Below, one piece after another: positions 16,629 to 25,219 of a stretch of DNA of 64,000 nucleotides (positions are counted from its first letter, which is position 1; every line of letters starts with the position of its first letter). The stretch lies in the NCBI GenBank assembly GCA_049520515.1, contig JBEKPS010000001.1, forward strand, positions 558,001 through 622,000, written 5' to 3'. This DNA comes from JAFAMS01 sp049520515. Its GTDB lineage: Bacteria; Vulcanimicrobiota; Vulcanimicrobiia; Vulcanimicrobiales; Vulcanimicrobiaceae. A program made the translations under genes and the position numbers. The notes beneath the pieces were generated by a model. That model ran no database searches and was not told where the DNA came from. It saw only the letters and a list, made by a program, of their open reading frames with translations.

Positions 16629-17740
16629 CGTACCCCGTGGAGCGCGGCCAACACGGCATCCGTGTCTTCCCCAAGCAGTGGTGCGGCGCGCGTCTCGCCT
16701 GCAACTCCGTCGATGCGCCAAATCGGGGCGTAGATCGTTTGTTGACCTACTTCAGGATGTTGCACGACCCGGAAGAAATCGCGCGACGCGAGCTGCTCGT
16801 CTTCCAAAAGCTGCGCGATGTTGAGCGCTGCGCCGGCGGGAACGTCGTGTGCCTGGAGCTCTTTAAAGGCTTGATCCGGCGTATGCGCGCGCGTCCACGT
16901 GCGGATCGCCTCCTCGAGGTCGCCTTTGGGCTCGCCGCCGAGAACGGCGCACAGGCCTTTCCACGCCGCCTCGTCTTCAATCGAGATCATGATCCACGCG
17001 TCGTCGCCTTTGCACGGATACGTGTCTTGCACGCGCACGTACGGATCGGCATTGCCGACCCATTCTTGCGGAATCTCTTCGCCCGGAAACTGTACGAGCA
17101 GATCGGCTTGCAAGAGCGCCGAGACTTCCAGCTCCGAGAGATCGATGTACATGCCTTCACCGGTGCGAGCGCGACGGCGCAGCGCCGACATGATCGCAAA
17201 CGCCGCGTAGAGCGCGGACGCCGTATCCGGAAACATTCCGCCGACCGCGAGCGGCGGCTCTTCCGGATAGGCGTTCAGGCTGCACAAGCCCGACCACGCG
17301 TCGAGCGACGGACCGTAACCGACATAACGACTTTGCGGGCCCTGCTGTCCGAACGCGGAGAGCGACGCCATGATGATGTCCGGCTTGATCTCGCGCAGCG
17401 TCGCGTACTCGAGCCCAAGCTTCTTCATCACGCCGGGCGAGAAATTTTCGATCACGACGTCGGCTTGGCGCACAAGTTCTTTAGCCTGCAAAAGCTGGGC
17501 GGCATCAGTCAAATCAAGCGCGACACTTTTCTTATTGCGGTTCTGCGCGTTCCAGACACCGCTGCGATTGATGCCGGCTTCGTTGTCGGGATACGGACCT
17601 TGCCGGCGATGGACGTCGAGACGTTTCGGACTTTCGATCTTGACGACATCGGCGCCGAGATCGGCGAGCGTCGCGGCCGCATACGGACCCGCCCAGACGT
17701 GGCCGAAATCGACGACACGAATTCCCTCGAGCGGCATCAC
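16625..17740 (-). CDS. CaiB/BaiF family CoA-transferase
   Basis: 371 residues, with the standard N-terminus GIRVVDFGHVWAGPYAAATLADLGADVVKIE, the QNRNKKSVALDL and MASLSAFGQQGPQS segments and a DVPAGAAL C-terminal motif. Start ATG 17740 overlaps the next CoA-transferase stop by ATGA. Two CoA-transferase genes in tandem (this and 17737-18783) followed by hotdog hydratases suggest either a heteromer or separate substrates. Substrate not predictable from sequence. Confidence 0.92.
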   Translation of the reverse strand: MMPLEGIRVVDFGHVWAGPYAAATLADLGADVVKIESPKRLDVHRRQGPYPDNEAGINRSGVWNAQNRNKKSVALDLTDAAQLLQAKELVRQADVVIENFSPGVMKKLGLEYATLREIKPDIIMASLSAFGQQGPQSRYVGYGPSLDAWSGLCSLNAYPEEPPLAVGGMFPDTASALYAAFAIMSALRRRARTGEGMYIDLSELEVSALLQADLLVQFPGEEIPQEWVGNADPYVRVQDTYPCKGDDAWIMISIEDEAAWKGLCAVLGGEPKGDLEEAIRTWTRAHTPDQAFKELQAHDVPAGAALNIAQLLEDEQLASRDFFRVVQHPEVGQQTIYAPIWRIDGVAGETRAAPLLGEDTDAVLAALHGVR

Positions 17741-18783
17741 GATGGGTACGGTGCTCCGGGAATCAAGCGCGGCGGAAGGACACCGTCAGCGAATGGTTCG
17801 AAAAACTGACGTGCAGCGAGCTGCGGCATGTGCGCGAGATCGCGCAGCGTGTTGACGGCGGCAAACGGCACCGAACGCTTTTGCGCTTCCCACGCGATCT
17901 CGGCTTTCGGATGCCCGGCCAGCCACGGTGCGATGCGTTTTTCGATGTCGACGCGATTGTCGTAGCGGTAGTCGTTGTCGAGATAACGTTTGTCGAGCGC
18001 CCACTCTGGGTTACCCATCATGTCGACAAACCCGAGCCAATGGTGTTCTTCGACGATCTGCAAGAAAACATAACCGTCGCGGCATTTTTTGATGCCCCAC
18101 GGCGCCAATTTCCAGACACGCATGAATCGCGACGACACGATACCTTCGTAGAAAAATTTCGAAAGCTCGCGGCGCATCGTCGGAATCAGGGTCTCGACCA
18201 TCGAGACGTCGACGTAATGGCCTGTGCCGGTTTGCTCGCGCAACCGTAAGCCGGCCAGAACCGCACCAGCCGTACTGATACCCGCGTAGATCGAGACAAG
18301 CGATCCGGGCAGCTTGAGCGGCGGCTGCGAACGTCCGTCGCCCTCTTTGGGCATATCGCGCGGATTCATGTAGCCGAGACCCGACATGAACGCAACGACG
18401 GCATCGCTACCGCGATAATTACGGTATGGCCCGGTCGTGCCGAACGGCGTGACCGACGTAACCACGATCTGCGCGTTCACCGCCGCGAGACTGGCGAAAT
18501 CGAGGCCGCGCGGCTCGCTCTCCTTCGGACGGCGATCGTCGATCAGAGCGTCAGCGTCCAAGCATAGCGTCTTGAGATCGCGCTTGCCTCCGTCCGTTGT
18601 TAAATCGATCTCGATGCGGTTTTGGGACTGGTCGAAGTATGCACGAACCGCCGGGTCCGCGTCGCGATGTGGATCCCGCGGCATACTCGTGTCGATGACA
18701 CGCGTGACGCGCGCCCCCACGGACGCGAGCATGCGCGACGCATAGCCCGCAGCGAGACCACGGCCGGCGTCAACGAGCTTCAC
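17737..18783 (-). CDS. CaiB/BaiF family CoA-transferase, divergent
   Basis: 348 residues from GTG 18783, which overlaps the MaoC stop as GTGA. It starts KLVDAGRGLAAGYASRMLASVGARVTRVID, so the usual GADVIKIE is degraded (GARVTRVID). The core segment TPFGTTGPYRNYRGSD is intact; FMSGLGYMNPRD is unusual. The C-terminal SVPFAAVNT motif is present. Divergence suggests it may be the non-catalytic or differently specific partner of the neighbouring enzyme, as in heteromeric CoA-transferase pairs. Confidence 0.82.
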   Translation of the reverse strand: MKLVDAGRGLAAGYASRMLASVGARVTRVIDTSMPRDPHRDADPAVRAYFDQSQNRIEIDLTTDGGKRDLKTLCLDADALIDDRRPKESEPRGLDFASLAAVNAQIVVTSVTPFGTTGPYRNYRGSDAVVAFMSGLGYMNPRDMPKEGDGRSQPPLKLPGSLVSIYAGISTAGAVLAGLRLREQTGTGHYVDVSMVETLIPTMRRELSKFFYEGIVSSRFMRVWKLAPWGIKKCRDGYVFLQIVEEHHWLGFVDMMGNPEWALDKRYLDNDYRYDNRVDIEKRIAPWLAGHPKAEIAWEAQKRSVPFAAVNTLRDLAHMPQLAARQFFEPFADGVLPPRLIPGAPYPS

Positions 18784-19196
18784 GTCTGCGGCAGAATTCC
18801 CGACGCCGAGCCGACGATTACTTTCTCGCCGCGTTGATTTTCGATCCAAACTTCACACGCGACGCGCACACCTTTGGCTTCGCTCGACGTACCCGTGACT
18901 TTGCCGCGCGCGACGCAGAAATCGGTCACGAGCACGGGACGGCGAAACGTGAGCGCGCACGTCCCGCCTTCGAGCCAGCCGGGGCCGAAGGCTTCGCGCA
19001 GTTGGCGGAAAATCAGCGATGCGACTTGCGGACCGATCGCAACGGGTGCGGCAAGACCTTCGCGCTGCGCAGCCGCCATGTCGGTGTGAATCGTCTGCTC
19101 GTCTTTGCGCTTGAAATCTTCGAGACGGAATTGCCGCGCAATCTCGGGGAGCACATCGCCGACGGCGGCATTGGATTTCAAAACTGCGACTGCCAT
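18780..19196 (-). CDS. MaoC-like hotdog dehydratase, small subunit
   Basis: 138 residues, single hotdog. The motif TIHTDMAAAQREGLAAPVAIG corresponds to the hydratase-2 region; the catalytic Asp is present (HTD), but the usual second catalytic His (as in PIAHG) appears as Ile-Gly. It pairs with the adjacent N-terminal-type domain at 19197-19712, and together they match the fused enzyme at 14187-15023. Stop is followed by GTGA into the CoA-transferase. Likely enoyl-CoA hydratase of the same pathway; active-site loss needs checking. Confidence 0.72.
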   Translation of the reverse strand: MAVAVLKSNAAVGDVLPEIARQFRLEDFKRKDEQTIHTDMAAAQREGLAAPVAIGPQVASLIFRQLREAFGPGWLEGGTCALTFRRPVLVTDFCVARGKVTGTSSEAKGVRVACEVWIENQRGEKVIVGSASGILPQT

Positions 19197-19712
19197 TTAG
19201 ATGCGCTCCGCCTTGATGCCGGTATCGATGCCCTCGCCGGCACGCGGCGCCGTGCGCTCGAGAACGTCGAGCACGTGCACTCGCTCCGTGCGGAAGACGA
19301 CCTCACCTTTTGCATCGGTTGCTTCTGCATTGTAGACGATGTACTCGCGTTCGTTTTTCACGTACTTGTCGGTAATGCGGCAGATGACGTGCAACTGCTC
19401 GTTGATGCGAATGGGACGAACGTTCTCCATCTGCCATTTGTAGAACAGGCCGCGCACGTTATAGGTACGCGAGAGCAGCCAGCGCGGCGGACGGTACGAG
19501 ATCTGCGGCGGCGCGACGGGCCCGCCCCACGGTGAATCGAGGCTATAGAACTGGTCGTAATCGAGATCCATACGGCATTGCTGCTCGACCATATCCTCGG
19601 TGACGACCCAATCCATCTCGCCGAGGACGGTGCCGACCACGATCTCATCGTAGGTCGCGCGCTTTCCTTGCGCGTCGGCCTCGACGCGCGTTGCGCTTGC
19701 GCCTTGCGTCAT
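19197..19712 (-). CDS. FAS1-like dehydratase domain protein (MaoC N-terminal type)
   Basis: 171 residues. N-terminal half: VGTVLGEMDWVVTEDMVEQQCRMDLDYDQFY, then SPWGGPVAPPQISYRPPRWLLSR, typical of FAS1_DH_region-type hotdog domains. It starts ATG 19712, overlapping the dehydrogenase stop as ATGA, and directly abuts the MaoC-like gene. I infer a heterodimeric two-hotdog hydratase with that neighbour. Confidence 0.75.
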   Translation of the reverse strand: MTQGASATRVEADAQGKRATYDEIVVGTVLGEMDWVVTEDMVEQQCRMDLDYDQFYSLDSPWGGPVAPPQISYRPPRWLLSRTYNVRGLFYKWQMENVRPIRINEQLHVICRITDKYVKNEREYIVYNAEATDAKGEVVFRTERVHVLDVLERTAPRAGEGIDTGIKAERI

Positions 19713-20602
19713 GCGGGGACTCCTTCGTGCCTACCGATGTTGAGCTTATGATAGAACGAATAGACTTCGGGGAACGGAAGGTCGCCAACGGAATTCTCAG
19801 CCGCCTGATAGATTTGACGGCAGAGCTCCGTGATCGTTGCTTCGGCACCGACCTCTTGCGCCAAGCTACACGCAAGCGCGATGTCCTTGATCATGTAGGT
19901 GATCGGAATCAAGCCCAGACCAAACGAACCCGTGCGAATATAGGACGGATAGTAGCGCTCGAGGATATAGCTCGTCCCAGAACCAGCCGTTAGGCTCTCG
20001 ACGATCTTCTCCATCGAGATGCCCGCGGCAAGGCCGATCGTGATAATCTCCGCAGCTGCAACGCAGAATGCGCCGACGAGCTGGTTGTTGAGAATCTTGA
20101 TAATTTTTGCGCGGCCGAGCTCACCGACATAGTCGACGGTTCCAAGCGGCGCAATCGTGCTTGCAATCTTGTCGTAGGTTTCGCGCGGACCGCTGATGAC
20201 GATCGGCGACTTTCCGTCCTTCGCACCTTGGACGCCGGCGCCGTAGACGGCGGCATCAAGGAATGCTATGCCGGCCGTGCGCATCATCGCATCGAGCGCT
20301 CGCGTTGCAACGAGCGACGTGCTGCTCAGATCGACGAAGATCGTCGTCGCGCGCTTCGGCTCTGCGACGATCTTGTGCGCGACGTCGAGCACAGCTTCGT
20401 CGTTGGTCGTCATTGTGATCGTAAGCTCGGCGGCACGCACCACGGACGCCACGTCGGGACAGAACGTCGTTTGCGCTTTGAGATCGGCGTCTGCGCCACG
20501 CGCCGGATTGCGATCGTACGTATAGACGGTGTTGCCGTTGCGGGCGAGGTTGATCGCGATCTGCGTACCCATCGCGCCGACGCCGATGACTCCAATCTTC
20601 AT
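19709..20602 (-). CDS. NAD(P)-dependent 3-hydroxyisobutyrate dehydrogenase-like enzyme
   Basis: 297 residues. Rossmann motif GVIGVGAMGTQIAINL, substrate motif DAAVYGAGVQGAKDG and catalytic Lys region ELGRAKIIKILNNQ (K-x-x-x-N) define the beta-hydroxyacid dehydrogenase family. These oxidise branched hydroxy acids. Related to the next gene (20599-21483), so the pair is an old duplication. Start ATG 20602 overlaps the next stop as ATGA. Substrate may be a 2-(hydroxymethyl) or 3-hydroxyisobutyrate-like acid. Confidence 0.87.
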   Translation of the reverse strand: MKIGVIGVGAMGTQIAINLARNGNTVYTYDRNPARGADADLKAQTTFCPDVASVVRAAELTITMTTNDEAVLDVAHKIVAEPKRATTIFVDLSSTSLVATRALDAMMRTAGIAFLDAAVYGAGVQGAKDGKSPIVISGPRETYDKIASTIAPLGTVDYVGELGRAKIIKILNNQLVGAFCVAAAEIITIGLAAGISMEKIVESLTAGSGTSYILERYYPSYIRTGSFGLGLIPITYMIKDIALACSLAQEVGAEATITELCRQIYQAAENSVGDLPFPEVYSFYHKLNIGRHEGVPA

Positions 20603-21483
20603 CCCTTTGCACCCGTCGTCTCTTGCAGCCAGCGCAAGATGATCGGATAGTAATGCTTGCCGTAACCCGCCGCGGAGACGCCGCGATAGAGCGCCGCCGT
20701 TGTGGCACCGACCATCAGCGGTGCGTGATTCGCGCGGCAGTAATCGATCAGGATGTTGATGTCTTTGAGAATGTAGTCGACCCCGAATCGCCCGGGACCC
20801 ATATCATCCTTGAGATAGAACTTCTCGAAGTGATTGCGCAGAACGTAGCTGTCGGCCGAGCCTTTCTCGAGCGCTTTCACCAGTGTCTCGGCGTCGATGC
20901 CGGCCTTCATGCCGATCTGGAGTGCCTCCGCCGTCAGCGCGACGTTGACTCCGGCAAAATAATTGTTCATCAACTTGATCAGCTTCGCGTGACCGAGCTC
21001 GCCGATATACGTGATCGTTTCGGCAAATGCTGAAAACACCGGACGCGCCGCGTCGACATCTTTGATGTCGCCGTCCACGTAGATCGAGAGCGTGCCCTTT
21101 TCCGCTGCTGCAACACCGAGCGTGCAGGCGCCGCCGATCGTCACGACGTTTCGCAGCGCGAGCTTTTCGCCGACGAGCTTGATCGTGTCGGGACTGATCG
21201 TGCTGAAATCAGCATACGTAAATTTGCCGGCGGCTGAAGCGGCGATCCCGTTCTCGCCGAGCGCGACCTCGTTGACGTGGGCATCCGCCGGAAGCATCGA
21301 GAGCACGATTCCGCCCTCGCGTGGGACGTCGCGTGGTGACTCGCAGACGTCGGCCCAGACCTTCGCGGCCTCGAGCGCCTTCGGGTTCGCGTCGTAGACG
21401 CGCGGCCGCAGTTTCAAACGCTCGGCGATGTTCCGTGCCATCGGCATCCCCATTGCCCCCAGGCCAATGAATCCAATATCCAT
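20599..21483 (-). CDS. NAD(P)-dependent 3-hydroxyisobutyrate dehydrogenase-like enzyme, paralogue
   Basis: 294 residues from ATG 21483, preceded by ggaggc; the frame continues upstream but into the GntR promoter. Motifs: IGFIGLGAMGMPMARNI, CTLGVAAAEKGTLS, and ELGHAKLIKLMNNY with the catalytic K-x-x-x-N. First gene of the minus-strand operon 21483 to 14187. It is divergent from the GntR regulator gene, and the palindromic AATGTCGACATT sites lie in and beside its leader. Confidence 0.87.
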   Translation of the reverse strand: MDIGFIGLGAMGMPMARNIAERLKLRPRVYDANPKALEAAKVWADVCESPRDVPREGGIVLSMLPADAHVNEVALGENGIAASAAGKFTYADFSTISPDTIKLVGEKLALRNVVTIGGACTLGVAAAEKGTLSIYVDGDIKDVDAARPVFSAFAETITYIGELGHAKLIKLMNNYFAGVNVALTAEALQIGMKAGIDAETLVKALEKGSADSYVLRNHFEKFYLKDDMGPGRFGVDYILKDINILIDYCRANHAPLMVGATTAALYRGVSAAGYGKHYYPIILRWLQETTGAKG

Positions 21484-21525
21484 CTGCAGCGCCTCCCCAG
21501 AGAAATTATCGCCGTCCAGAGCAGG

Positions 21526-21537
21526 AATGTCGACATT
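21526..21537. promoter_or_regulatory. Candidate GntR operator 1
   Basis: A 12-bp perfect palindrome, AATGTCGACATT, in the gap between the divergent dehydrogenase and GntR genes. It spans the longer candidate ATG of the GntR gene (21527). A second copy of its core lies 76 bp away, consistent with FadR/VanR-type dimers bound at two sites. Confidence 0.5.
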
Positions 21538-22246
21538 TTTTCGAAACAGCGGAACCCGAATATACGGGGTTTCGCGCTCATTGTCTAGCTCAAATTCCCT
21601 AAATGTCGACATAAGAGGCTCGATCGCGGGGATCCTCGCGGGAGAGATCGTCGCCGGACAGCTACGCGCCGGAGCGCACCTGAACTCCGTGGCGTTGGCT
21701 CGCCGCTTTCAGACAAGCCGGACGCCCGTACGTGAGGCGATCCTCATGCTCGAGAAAGCGGGCCTGGTCGAGATCGAGTCCCAGCGTCGCCCCCGCGTCC
21801 GCCGCTGGAGCCGGGCCGAGATTCGCGAGGTTTATCTCGTCCGCGCGGCGCTCTACGCTCTCGTCGCCGAGCAGATCGTCGCGAACGCGAGCGACGACGA
21901 GTTGCACCTTCTGAGCGCCTGTTACGACGAACTCGCTGCCGCCGAGGATGCCTGCGATCTCGAGCGCTTCTTTGCAGCCAACGTCGCGTTCCGCGAGATT
22001 GAAGCCCGGATCTGCCACAACTCGCAACTGAAGCAAATCATCGATTCGCTCGGATTGCGCGTCCAGCAGCTGCGTCATTACAGCATCTCGCTGCCGAGCG
22101 GGATGCACGAATCGCGTTCCGATCGTGAGCGCTTGATTCGCGCATATTACGAACGTGACGCGCAGCTTGCAGCGGCGCTCAGCCGTTCGACCGTTTTGCG
22201 CGCGCTGGCACGCATCGAGCACTCAGGTTGGAGGGGAATTGAATGA
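21527..22246 (+). CDS. GntR-family regulator with FCD domain
   Basis: Up to 239 residues from ATG 21527; TTG 21581 is the better fit to family length. Winged helix: GSIAGILAGEIVAGQLRAGAHLNSVALARRFQTSRTPVREAILMLEKAGLVE. The C-terminal FCD ligand domain is all-helical (YLVRAALYALVAEQIV to ALSRSTVLRALARIEH). Metal-binding His of FCD domains are partly visible (RQ..HYS). The related regulator at 25220-25942 shares the same layout. It is co-transcribed with the amidohydrolase (ATGA) and likely represses itself and the divergent dehydrogenase operon in response to an organic acid. Confidence 0.85.
   Translation: MSTFFRNSGTRIYGVSRSLSSSNSLNVDIRGSIAGILAGEIVAGQLRAGAHLNSVALARRFQTSRTPVREAILMLEKAGLVEIESQRRPRVRRWSRAEIREVYLVRAALYALVAEQIVANASDDELHLLSACYDELAAAEDACDLERFFAANVAFREIEARICHNSQLKQIIDSLGLRVQQLRHYSISLPSGMHESRSDRERLIRAYYERDAQLAAALSRSTVLRALARIEHSGWRGIE
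21602..21613. promoter_or_regulatory. Candidate GntR operator 2
   Basis: AATGTCGACATA shares the 10-bp palindrome ATGTCGACAT with the site at 21526. It lies inside the reading frame of the regulator if the start at 21527 is used, so a later start may be correct. Confidence 0.45.
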
Positions 22247-23130
22247 GCGTACCCATCGTCGACATGCGGCTGCGCCCGCCATTGCCGCAGTGGGCCGGAA
22301 CCGATGCATTCAAGAGCGCAATGTGGTATGCGCGCAAAGGTCCGGGATTTCTCGGTGCACGTTCGGCGTGGACCGAATCGATGGACGAACTAATCGCGGA
22401 GATGAATGCGAACAACATCCGCTACGGCGTCATCATCGGACGTGCGTCGTTCGGTGCGGGCGCGCTCGGAAACTTCGACAACAAATCGATGATCGACGCG
22501 CTCGACAAGTGGCCTGATTATTTTCTCGGCTTCCTCGGTATGGATCTCGAGAACATCCCGCAGTCGATCGCCCAAGTGCGCGAACTGGCGGGACACAAAG
22601 GCGTGAGAGGCATCTCCATCGAGCCGGGTTCCTCGAAAACGCCGCGCCTCTCCGACGACAAGGCGCTGATGCCGATCTACGATCTCGCATCCGAGCTGAG
22701 GCTGCCGGTCTCGATCTCGCTCAGCGGTCTGCTCAGCGCGCTCGCCGGACACGATCTCACGTGGTGCAGTCCGGTTCCGGTGCAGCGCGTCGCGTTCCGC
22801 TATCCGCAGCTGCCCATCATTGTATCGCACGCGTCGTGGCCGTACGCCGCAGAGATGGTCTCTATCGCGCTGACGTGTCCGAACATCTATGTTTCGCCCG
22901 ACGTGTACATTTCTACCGCGTTCATGCCGTGCGCGCAAACGTACATCGATGCTGCAAACTGTTATCTCTCCGAGCGCACGCTCTGGGGGACGGCGTATCC
23001 GAGTCGCGGACACGCCGAAGCCGTGCGCGACACCACCACATTCAATTGGGCTCCCGGCGCTCTCGACAAAGCCTATTGGCACAATCCTGCGAGGCTCTTG
23101 AACCTCACACTCGACGATCGGAGCAAATAG
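22243..23130 (+). CDS. Amidohydrolase_2-fold protein lacking the canonical metal ligands
   Basis: 295 residues. It has the TIM-barrel pattern of amidohydrolase_2 proteins, including the VSHASWPYAAEMVSIALTCPNIYVSPDVY stretch. The usual N-terminal D-x-H-x-H is VDMRLRPP, so both His are Arg, and the C-terminal G-S-D-Y-P equivalent is GTAYPSR, where Asp is Ala. The His of SHASWP is kept. It may bind no metal, or use one differently. Starts ATG 22243 overlapping the GntR stop; ends overlapping the MFS GTG. Likely a lactonase or decarboxylase-like enzyme of the pathway, mechanism uncertain. Confidence 0.72.
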   Translation: MSVPIVDMRLRPPLPQWAGTDAFKSAMWYARKGPGFLGARSAWTESMDELIAEMNANNIRYGVIIGRASFGAGALGNFDNKSMIDALDKWPDYFLGFLGMDLENIPQSIAQVRELAGHKGVRGISIEPGSSKTPRLSDDKALMPIYDLASELRLPVSISLSGLLSALAGHDLTWCSPVPVQRVAFRYPQLPIIVSHASWPYAAEMVSIALTCPNIYVSPDVYISTAFMPCAQTYIDAANCYLSERTLWGTAYPSRGHAEAVRDTTTFNWAPGALDKAYWHNPARLLNLTLDDRSK

Positions 23131-24506
23131 TGGCTGCAAGTTTTGCATCGCTCGACCAGGCGAAAGTCAATCGCTTTCACATCCTTGTGACATTTCTTTC
23201 GGGTATGGGCGTCTTTCTGGAAGGCTACGACTTCACCAACATCGGTGCGGCGCTCGTCTTCTTGATTCCCTACTACCACTTGACGCCGATCACGACGTCG
23301 TGGCTCGCGATTTCGACGTATCTCGGTTGTGTCGTCGGCGCGCTGGGTGCGGGATATCTCGCCGATCGCTTCGGGCGGCGGCATCTCTACATGTGGGACG
23401 TCGTCGCGTACGCATTCTTCGGCTTGCTAAGCGCGGTTTCGGTCAGCTATCCGATGCTGTTCCTTGCGCGCGTCGGCCTGGGTGCGGGCATCGGTGCCGA
23501 TCAAGCGCTCAGCTTCACGATTATCGGCGAGTTCGCACCGCGCAAAGCACGCGGCAAGCTCAACGGCTCGACGATGATTCTGTGGGGCGTCGGCGCGTTC
23601 GCCTCGTTCCTGATCAGCTATCTCTTGCTGCCGATCGCGGGTCCGAATACGTGGCGCATCGTGTTCGCGCTTTCGGCGATTCCCGCGCTGCTCGTCTTGA
23701 TCGGCCGCCGCGCGCTTCCGGAAACGCCACGCTGGCTGCTCCAACATGGGCTCACCTCGCAAGCAAAGGAGGCGATGGACCATACGCTCTCCGGCGCGAC
23801 GAACGAAGCGCCGCTCGACACGCGCGTTATCGGACCCACGCCGAAAGTACAGCTCCCGGCGTTCAAAGACTTGTTCCGCAATCCGGTGCAAACACGGCGC
23901 ACGCTCTACGTCGTCGCGATGTGGGGGCTCGTCACCGTGTCGACGTATGGAATAAGTTTCTTTACGCCGATCGTGTTCAAGCATCTTGGATACACCGATC
24001 AACGCGCACTGCTGGGCGGAGTATTCGTCGGCTTGTGCGCAACGATAGGTGCAACCTTGATGACGCTTACGGTCGATCGCTGGGGCCGAAAAACGCTGGC
24101 TGCGGGCGGCTTTTTGGTCATGGCGATCATCATTGCAACCGTTGGTACAATCGGCAAAGACATCGCGTTTCCGCTCTTGCTCACATGCTTCAGTCTGTTC
24201 CAACTTGCGGCGTTCTGGGGGCCGGGCGCGGTCGTCGTCGTCGCAGCACCGGAGATGTTCCCGACGCGACTGCGGTCGCTCGGCGTTGGCCTCGGTTCGG
24301 CGGCGGGACGGGTCGGCGCGATCGTGGGCATTCTGATGCTGCCGACTCTTCTTGCATCGTTCGGACTTTCGATTACGGTGTATGTGTTCGCGGCGGTATC
24401 GACGCTCGCGTTCATCCTCATGCTCGTGCTCGGAACGGAATCGAAGGATACGTCCCTCGAAGACTTCACCGAAACCGCGCCTGCAGGACAACCCGCTTAC
24501 GTTTGA
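23130..24506 (+). CDS. MFS transporter, metabolite:H+ symporter type
   Basis: 458 residues from GTG 23130, overlapping the amidohydrolase stop. Twelve hydrophobic segments are expected. Signatures: GMGVFLEGYDFTNIGAALVFLIPYY, GYLADRFGRRHLY between TM2 and TM3, and LPETPRWLLQHG after TM6, as in sugar/aromatic acid porters. Likely imports an aromatic or organic acid. The following lactonase-like gene overlaps its end by 26 bp in another frame. Confidence 0.88.
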   Translation: MAASFASLDQAKVNRFHILVTFLSGMGVFLEGYDFTNIGAALVFLIPYYHLTPITTSWLAISTYLGCVVGALGAGYLADRFGRRHLYMWDVVAYAFFGLLSAVSVSYPMLFLARVGLGAGIGADQALSFTIIGEFAPRKARGKLNGSTMILWGVGAFASFLISYLLLPIAGPNTWRIVFALSAIPALLVLIGRRALPETPRWLLQHGLTSQAKEAMDHTLSGATNEAPLDTRVIGPTPKVQLPAFKDLFRNPVQTRRTLYVVAMWGLVTVSTYGISFFTPIVFKHLGYTDQRALLGGVFVGLCATIGATLMTLTVDRWGRKTLAAGGFLVMAIIIATVGTIGKDIAFPLLLTCFSLFQLAAFWGPGAVVVVAAPEMFPTRLRSLGVGLGSAAGRVGAIVGILMLPTLLASFGLSITVYVFAAVSTLAFILMLVLGTESKDTSLEDFTETAPAGQPAYV

Positions 24507-25212
24507 GGTCATTCCGGTCCACGTCGGCTCACGTCACGCGGACAGCTCGCTCTTCTACTACCTAACCGAACCCCATCAGGAGCTCACGATTCATTACCGG
24601 TTGTGGGTCGTGAAGGGACGGGATTCGACGATCGTAGTCGATAGCGGGCTGCCGCCTGACGAAGCGCTGCGTCGCGGGATCACCGACGCGAAAGACGTCG
24701 CTGCCGCACTTAACGAAGTCGGCGTCGACGCAGACGCAATCCGTATGGTCGTACTCACGCACCTTCACTGGGATCACGCCTCGAATGCCGTGCGTTTTCC
24801 GCGCGCGACGTTCGTTGCACAGCGTGCCGAACTCGAATGGCTAACGAGCCCTTTGCTCGGTGAGAAAACGATCGGCCGATTCTACAGCGACATCAACACG
24901 TTCACGAAGATGGCCGATGCCGGCCGCTTCCGGCTTCTCGACGGCGACGAAACGATCGTGCCGGGGGTCGAGGCGATCAAAGTCGGCGGCCATACGCCGG
25001 GCTCGCAGATGATCGTTGTCGACGGACGTCACGGTCAATCGATCATTGCGGGCGATGCGATCCCGATGAATCGGAATTTTGTCGAACACATTCCAACCGG
25101 CATTCATCTCGACTTGCTGCAAGCGCTCGATGCGCTCGATCACGTGAAAACAATCGGACCAACGACACTCTTCACGGGTCACGATCCCGAGGCTGCTCTT
25201 AGTCTCCTATAG
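24481..25212 (+). CDS. MBL-fold metallohydrolase, N-acyl homoserine lactonase-like
   Basis: About 243 residues. Zinc motif THLHWDHASNAV (H-x-H-x-D-H), then GGHTPGSQMIVV and a final FTGHDPE. This matches AiiA/AttM-type lactonases. No ATG, GTG or TTG is near the start of homology: the nearest ATG (24382) would put an Arg/Ser-rich 33-residue head over the MFS gene, so I start at CTG 24481 tentatively. Likely a lactone hydrolase in acid catabolism rather than quorum quenching. Convergent to the GntR gene, 7 bp away. Confidence 0.8.
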   Translation: MQDNPLTFEVIPVHVGSRHADSSLFYYLTEPHQELTIHYRLWVVKGRDSTIVVDSGLPPDEALRRGITDAKDVAAALNEVGVDADAIRMVVLTHLHWDHASNAVRFPRATFVAQRAELEWLTSPLLGEKTIGRFYSDINTFTKMADAGRFRLLDGDETIVPGVEAIKVGGHTPGSQMIVVDGRHGQSIIAGDAIPMNRNFVEHIPTGIHLDLLQALDALDHVKTIGPTTLFTGHDPEAALSLL

Positions 25213-25219
25213 GCGGGCG

